From contig JASANE010012348.1 in NCBI GenBank assembly GCA_030248225.1, positions 1 to 62,887 of the forward strand: a stretch of DNA of 62,887 bases, written 5' to 3'. Below the pieces are notes generated by a model that was not told the DNA's origin, did not search any database, and saw nothing but the letters and a program-made list of their open reading frames with translations. This DNA is from Trileptium ribeirensis. Its lineage: Eukaryota; Nematoda; Enoplea; Enoplida; Thoracostomopsidae. Of the stretch, positions 61,701 to 62,887 are shown in pieces. The first letter of the stretch is position 1, and every line of letters starts with the position of its first letter. The position numbers and the translations under genes are program-made.

Positions 61701-62540
61701 TAGATAAATTTTACTGCAACAACAAAACTGAGGAATGGAATGGTTAAAATAGGTAAATTTTATTTTCCAAAAAATTTTAATAAATCGTTTTTGCGCCCGT
61801 ACCAATGTTTGTAAATTACAAAACTTAAATTTATTTTTTCAAAGTATCCTTCTACATATCCTTCCTCCAGCCGGCCTTCATTTTGGTGTCCTTAGAAATA
61901 AAAAAAATTAAATCATTTTAAAAACCCAGCAGTCACAGCAGGCTAGTTATACATCTAGTCATAACAGCAAAGACTGACGATTTTGAATTTTAAATACCAC
62001 CTGACTAGTATGCATTTAGGAAGAGGTATAAATGCAAATTGTAGGAAGCGAAACACAAAACAAAAATCCATAAAGCCAAGAGTAAAAAAGAATAACAAAC
62101 TCAAAGTTATTATTTGCCTCGCGATAAAATAGGCCAGCGTTCAACCAACTTTACGGCCTGCTGTCTGATTTGCGGCTATCGATTAGAATTAATAATTATG
62201 TCGTTTCCTGAAAAAAGAAGCAAATTCACTCCGAAGTGATTATGTTTTGAGTGACTGTCGTTACAAAAGCAAACCCGCTCATTGACAAACACGCTCAAGT
62301 TGTTGGGTATTATACAGAAAATTAGAATGAAATAAAATTAGTTTGCACAGCTACTATAATGTTATTATTTAAGCTACTACAATAAAGCTACTTTAAAGTT
62401 ATATTCACTTTCCGGCGGTAAAACAGTCCCTACAAAAATAATACTTTAGTACGCTTACTGGATCCATGGTAAAGCAAGAGCGCTCCCAATCTACGGACGA
62501 ACCTAGCGCTTTGAGCTGCTCGTCAATCGTAACACCCTTC
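28679..62540 (-). CDS. VARS1: Valyl-tRNA synthetase, 19 exons, 5' part outside the window
   Basis: Joined exons encode the C-terminal 841 residues of a class I valyl-tRNA synthetase, which charges tRNA-Val with valine in the cytosol and removes mischarged Thr in its editing domain. All 18 introns begin GT and end AG on the minus strand and exon phases agree at every join. Domain order: end of the first Rossmann half ([16 protein letters not shown]), CP1 editing domain ([26 protein letters not shown]), return to the catalytic core ([38 protein letters not shown]), anticodon-binding helices ([37 protein letters not shown]) and a C-terminal coiled coil. The HIGH motif and N-terminal extension lie upstream of the window. 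Vertebrate VARS1 is about 1260 residues, so roughly a third is missing. The alternative, mitochondrial VARS2, is less likely because GRDINLDV and the C-terminal coiled coil fit the cytosolic type. Introns run from 0.5 to 6.6 kb. Confidence 0.96.
28745..29301. other. VARS1 intron 18
   Basis: AT-rich, nothing recognised. Confidence 0.6.
29302..29448 (-). CDS. VARS1: VARS1 exon 18
   Basis: 49 codons between TCTTAG and GTATAG. Encodes [20 protein letters not shown] followed by a lysine-rich helix and a KVPESV element. This is the C-terminal coiled-coil arm that contacts tRNA in this family. Phase 0 on both sides. Confidence 0.92.
29562..29705. mobile_element. Short inverted-end element with GCTCGCTCG motifs
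   Basis: Ends AAAAATGACTGT and ACAGTCATTTTT are exact inverted copies. Inside are GCTCGCTCGCGACTCGCTC and its approximate reverse complement. Similar ends occur at 44967-45040 and a lone end near 55190. Probably a MITE; family unknown. Confidence 0.55.
29761..30105. mobile_element. CTGGGCTCTCCA-type inverted-end element, copy 1
   Basis: Left end CTGGGTTCTACAAATCGGC, right end GAATGGAGAGCCCAG. These are inverted copies of one another with few mismatches. Inside are GCAAAACCGGGTGCCCCCGG-like and CCCCTGGCAAAATTTT words shared with the other copies. Confidence 0.55.
31191..31472. mobile_element. CTGGGCTCTCCA-type inverted-end element, copy 2
   Basis: Left end CTGGGGCGCTCCATTTTGCC, right end AATTTGGAGAGCCCAG. 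The interior has GGCGACAAAATGGGAAAACC and TGCCAGGAACCCC. Non-coding. Confidence 0.6.
31852..32027 (-). CDS. VARS1: VARS1 exon 17
   Basis: 176 nt between TTTCAG and GTAAGA. Enters after one base of a split codon. Encodes the poorly conserved C-terminal subdomain, with a Cys-Asn-rich middle ([12 protein letters not shown]) and [20 protein letters not shown] leading into exon 18. Confidence 0.9.
32842..32956 (-). CDS. VARS1: VARS1 exon 16
   Basis: 115 nt between TTTTAG and GTAATA. Encodes the helical segment after the anticodon-binding domain, with the family signature [12 protein letters not shown]. Ends after the first base of a codon, matching exon 17. Confidence 0.9.
33461..34072. repeat. 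Tandem repeat, three units of about 210 bp
   Basis: Units start at 33461, 33669 and 33883 with TAAAAACAGRGAATCTCAAA. They share GGTCATAGTCCGTT, AATGAGACAGTAAA and CTGAATGTTTGCCCTTCCAG. They differ by few substitutions and a 10-bp insertion (ATGTATGAGA) in units 2 and 3, so the array is young. Confidence 0.92.
34431..34606. repeat. Minisatellite just downstream of exon 15
   Basis: Five to six imperfect units of about 37 bp built on GATATAGGCGAATGGGTTGC plus a GGAGGAA-type spacer. It lies 27 nt past the exon 15 donor, inside the intron. Confidence 0.8.
34633..34842 (-). CDS. VARS1: VARS1 exon 15
   Basis: 70 codons between TTTCAG and GTAGGT. Encodes [22 protein letters not shown], then [20 protein letters not shown] and a [10 protein letters not shown] block. 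This is the most diagnostic part of the anticodon-binding domain. A minisatellite begins 27 nt past its donor. Confidence 0.97.
35368..35756. mobile_element. CTGGGCTCTCCA-type inverted-end element, copy 3
   Basis: Left end CTGGGCTCTACAATTTGGG, right end CAAATGGAGAGCCTAG, inverted with a few mismatches. A GGGTGCCCCATTTC word inside matches the other copies. It lies in VARS1 intron 14. Confidence 0.6.
35805..35960 (-). CDS. VARS1: VARS1 exon 14
   Basis: 52 codons between TTACAG and GTAGGT. Encodes [19 protein letters not shown] and [15 protein letters not shown], the start of the anticodon-binding helical bundle. Confidence 0.97.
36491..36618 (-). CDS. VARS1: VARS1 exon 13
   Basis: 128 nt between TTTTAG and GTAAGT. 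Encodes [20 protein letters not shown] and [12 protein letters not shown]. The Gly of the usual GRDINLDV is completed by the split codon from exon 12. Confidence 0.97.
36619..38445. other. VARS1 intron 12
   Basis: Contains diverged tandem repeats (36888-37400) and, at about 37403-38095, a stretch whose ends carry CCGATATTCGCAATATCGG-like words and loosely inverted termini; a hAT-type MITE is possible but weak. No gene. Confidence 0.45.
36888..37400. repeat. Diverged tandem repeat, three units
   Basis: Units begin at about 36888, 37088 and 37247 with a T-run plus CAG. They share a TCCAGGATGTA/TTCCAAGCCC/TTCCAGAATATA zone and CATCAAGAATGG-type words. Spacing is 160-200 bp; divergence is high. 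Confidence 0.45.
38446..38524 (-). CDS. VARS1: VARS1 exon 12
   Basis: 79 nt between TTTCAG and GTAAGT. Encodes [20 protein letters not shown] and then TSH, where most family members have SQ before GRDIN. A short exon with phase 1 exit. Confidence 0.95.
39680..39856 (-). CDS. VARS1: VARS1 exon 11, KMSKS signature
   Basis: 59 codons between TTTTAG and GTACTA. Encodes [20 protein letters not shown], which contains the class I catalytic KMSKS loop binding ATP, then [17 protein letters not shown] and [14 protein letters not shown]. Confidence 0.98.
39857..42335. other. VARS1 intron 10
   Basis: Holds diverged repeats at 40617-41165 and the 176-bp array at 41821-42348. A short repeated piece (TTTATCATTAGAAATA) occurs at about 39927 and 40008. 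No gene. Confidence 0.6.
40617..41165. repeat. Diverged tandem repeat, about 3.5 units of 160-170 bp
   Basis: The anchor GGCAAAATCATAATTACGC recurs in altered form at 40692, 40853 and 41024. Shared words are ATACTTGACCT, TAGTATCTGTC and CAAAATTAATTTAAGGG. The units are much more diverged than in the 176-bp array nearby. Confidence 0.7.
41821..42348. repeat. 176-bp tandem array carrying the exon 10 splice donor
   Basis: Three essentially identical units start at 41821, 41997 and 42173. Each ends, on the minus strand, with TTGCCGTTCAAAGAG followed by GTAAGG, the last coding bases and donor of exon 10. Only the copy at 42336 is joined to the rest of the exon. The two others are decoy donors in the intron. 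Confidence 0.95.
42336..42461 (-). CDS. VARS1: VARS1 exon 10
   Basis: 42 codons between TTTCAG and GTAAGG. Encodes [20 protein letters not shown] and [12 protein letters not shown], ending LPFKE. The last 14 coding bases and the donor are copied three times downstream in a 176-bp tandem array. Confidence 0.97.
42462..44495. other. VARS1 intron 9
   Basis: Contains diverged tandem repeats at 43500-43945. Near 44370 there is a GGAAACTCCGCTCGCTCCG block also found in both inverted-repeat arms. No gene. Confidence 0.55.
43500..43945. repeat. Diverged tandem repeat, period 162-172 bp
   Basis: The anchor ATCGTATTCAGCCT occurs at 43582, 43754 (ATTGTATTCAGCCT) and 43916 (ATCGTATCCAGCCT). Between anchors, words such as CATTGACCCAAAACC/TTTGTAAACCATAAAATCC align. 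Confidence 0.65.
44496..44566 (-). CDS. VARS1: VARS1 exon 9
   Basis: 71 nt between TTGCAG and GTATTT. Encodes [20 protein letters not shown] then PDK. The first Asp comes from the split codon shared with exon 8. Confidence 0.96.
44967..45040. mobile_element. 74-bp inverted-end element
   Basis: Ends AGAAATGAATGT and ACAGTCATTTCT, inverted with one mismatch. GAGTGAGCGAG lies inside. Same end type as 29562-29705; in VARS1 intron 8. Confidence 0.5.
45400..45505 (-). CDS. VARS1: VARS1 exon 8
   Basis: 106 nt between TTTCAG and GTAAAC. Encodes [20 protein letters not shown] and [13 protein letters not shown]. Another AG lies 16 nt upstream, but only the one used here keeps the frame. Confidence 0.93.
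45881..45927. repeat. 21-bp stem-loop with 5-nt loop
   Basis: GACAATGTCTACATTGTTTAT pairs with 45907-45927, with one mismatch in 21. The loop is ATTGC. The hairpin can form in the VARS1 pre-mRNA strand. It is shorter than a normal pre-miRNA. Confidence 0.85.
47580..48150 (-). pseudogene. Broken unidentified coding remains
   Basis: On the minus strand, near 48135, an ATG is followed by a stop, then [18 protein letters not shown] and an acidic [14 protein letters not shown] stretch with further stops. A later open piece (47580-47762) has [20 protein letters not shown]. It looks like the N-terminal part of a transposable-element ORF, possibly a gag. No family assigned. Confidence 0.3.
48604..49285 (+). 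pseudogene. LINE ORF1-like remnant with internal tandem duplication
   Basis: Two related frames (48604-48837 and 48872-49285) share [16 protein letters not shown] and an [15 protein letters not shown] block; about 210 bp is duplicated in tandem. The block resembles the HR(I/L)G...PRPIIVRF segment of LINE ORF1-type proteins. It is followed by a basic helix ([20 protein letters not shown]). It is antisense to VARS1, in intron 7. Confidence 0.45.
50551..51045. mobile_element. G-rich inverted-end element (CTGGGCTCTCCA family, copy 4)
   Basis: Ends TACTGACCTCTCCA and TGGAGAGGCCAGTA are inverted with one mismatch over 14 bp. The interior repeats GCCGGGGGG, GGGGGCCC and AAAATTTTTGCCGGGGG-type words on the plus strand. 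The flanking TA could be a TA target duplication, as in Tc1/mariner-type MITEs. Open frames inside are low-complexity and not genes. Confidence 0.7.
52058..52148 (-). CDS. VARS1: VARS1 exon 7
   Basis: 91 nt between TTTCAG and GTACGT. Encodes [19 protein letters not shown], a core catalytic motif. It precedes the largest intron (6.55 kb). Confidence 0.97.
52149..53153. other. VARS1 intron 6
   Basis: No gene or repeat recognised. Confidence 0.6.
53154..53312 (-). CDS. VARS1: VARS1 exon 6
   Basis: 159 nt between TTATAG and GTAAGC. Encodes [20 protein letters not shown] and [15 protein letters not shown], the re-entry from editing domain to catalytic core. Confidence 0.97.
53313..54839. other. 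VARS1 intron 5
   Basis: Nothing recognised apart from an AT-rich background. Confidence 0.6.
54840..54943 (-). CDS. VARS1: VARS1 exon 5
   Basis: 104 nt between TATAG and GTTCGT, a slightly unusual donor. Encodes [20 protein letters not shown] and [10 protein letters not shown]. The end of the CP1 editing domain. Confidence 0.94.
54944..57982. other. VARS1 intron 4 (3.0 kb)
   Basis: Includes an AT palindrome-like stretch at 55384-55440 (TTATAACTAAGTTATAATT and following), an ACAGTCATTTTT end near 55193, and a G/C-homopolymer zone at 57180-57550 with a 14-C run near 57515. The short frames near 56250-57000 carry no recognised domain. Confidence 0.5.
57983..58107 (-). CDS. VARS1: VARS1 exon 4
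   Basis: 125 nt between TTTTAG and GTGAGT. Encodes [20 protein letters not shown], with the conserved HD..DYE(V)G motif of the editing pocket, then a variable [13 protein letters not shown] stretch. Confidence 0.96.
58108..58794. other. VARS1 intron 3
   Basis: Nothing recognised. Confidence 0.6.
58795..58974 (-). CDS. VARS1: VARS1 exon 3
   Basis: 180 nt between TTTCAG and GTAAGA. Encodes [20 protein letters not shown], the threonine-rich editing signature, then [16 protein letters not shown] and [11 protein letters not shown]. Confidence 0.97.
58975..60520. other. VARS1 intron 2
   Basis: AT-rich, nothing recognised. Confidence 0.6.
60521..60749 (-). CDS. VARS1: VARS1 exon 2
   Basis: 229 nt between TTTAAG and GTAAGG. 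Encodes [40 protein letters not shown] and [13 protein letters not shown], the start of the editing insertion. Confidence 0.97.
60750..62458. other. VARS1 intron 1 of those in window
   Basis: AT-rich towards 61500-62400. No gene or clear repeat. GAGTGACTGTCG near 62252 resembles the ends of the 29562 element family. Confidence 0.55.
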
Positions 62541-62887
62541 CTAAAACACACAAAAATATGACTTTAGTGCGCCTGCTGGATCAATGGTAAAGCAAAATCG
62601 TCCCCAACCCAAGGATGAACCCAGAGCTTTGAGCTGCTCGTCAATCGTAACACCCTTCCTAAAACACACAAAAATATGACTTTAGTGCGCCTGCTGGATC
62701 AATGGTAACGCAAAATCGTCCCCAACCCAAGGAGGAACCCAGAGCTTTGAGCTGCTCGTCAATCGTAACACCCTTCCTAAAACACACAAAAATATGACTT
62801 TAGTGCGCCTGCTGGATCAATGGTAAAGCAAAATCGTCCCCAACCCAAGGATGAACCCAGAGCTTTGAGCTGCTCGTCAATCGTAAC
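62453..62887. repeat. 118-bp tandem array of exon copies, at least four units
   Basis: GATCC/GATCA anchors lie at 62461, 62579, 62697 and 62815, exactly 118 bp apart. Each unit contains an acceptor (TTTTAG on the minus strand) and an 82-bp version of the VARS1 exon. Unit 1 keeps the consensus and a GT donor. Units 2-4 change the conserved DWER to GWGR, change MDP to IDP, and have GCAGGC where the donor should be. The array runs off the window. Confidence 0.95.
62459..62540 (-). CDS. VARS1: VARS1 exon 1 of those in window
   Basis: 82 nt between TTTTAG and GTAAGC. Encodes [20 protein letters not shown] and CFTMDP. It enters after two bases of a split codon, so further exons lie beyond 62887. 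It is the first member of a 118-bp tandem array and the only copy that keeps the family consensus and a GT donor. Confidence 0.95.

Noticed and set aside
62577..62658. Second exon copy as a mutually exclusive alternative exon
   Set aside because: It lost the GT donor and changed conserved residues. Its 82-nt length could serve in exclusive use, but the decay pattern favours a dead copy. Junction reads would decide.

Overview
The window is eukaryotic, most probably from an invertebrate animal. It has spliced exons with GT/AG borders, kilobase introns, and CR1-like, Jockey-like and RTE-like LINEs together with piggyBac and Ty3/gypsy remains. The repeat set resembles what is common in flatworms, nematodes and arthropods, but I cannot fix the phylum. 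I see no prokaryotic gene, tRNA, rRNA or CRISPR array.

Region 1 (1-15,351) is an imperfect inverted repeat. Arms of about 6.6 kb (86-6640 and 8737-15351) flank a spacer of about 2.1 kb. Each arm carries the same mirrored series: a coiled-coil gag-like ORF remnant, a GC-rich repeat zone, the 3' half of a CR1/L2-like LINE, an unidentified ORF remnant, a piggyBac transposase fragment, and the 3' end of a second LINE (LINE-A). The spacer holds the LINE-A reverse transcriptase, split from its own C-terminal part by a 5'-truncated Jockey-like LINE with a 12-bp target duplication.

Region 2 (15,352-25,200) is more retroelement sequence. A decayed CR1-like LINE lies on the minus strand. It is followed by a gag-like ORF remnant, and then by the most unusual part of the window. 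There, an uninterrupted ORF has a 2A-like peptide at its N-terminus joined to an IMPACT/UPF0029 (YigZ-like) domain. A second 2A-like ORF comes next and ends 2 nt before the gag start of a degenerate Ty3/gypsy gag-pol. The pol has two in-frame stops and an Asp-to-Asn change in the catalytic YxDD box. No LTR pair was found.

Region 3 (about 28,600-62,540, minus strand) is one large host gene, cytosolic-type valyl-tRNA synthetase. I reconstructed 19 exons whose phases all agree. They encode the last 841 residues, from just after the N-terminal catalytic half (the HIGH motif lies outside the window) to the stop codon. A likely poly(A) signal lies downstream. All joins keep the frame and no exon has a stop, so the gene looks functional. 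Its introns hold several small transposon families, tandem repeats, a stem-loop and an antisense ORF1-like remnant. In two places exon material has been swept into tandem arrays: a 118-bp array carrying decayed copies of a complete exon, and a 176-bp array copying the end of an exon with its splice donor.

The window therefore combines one conserved translation gene with a dense transposon graveyard. The 2A-IMPACT-gypsy locus is the best candidate for something undescribed.
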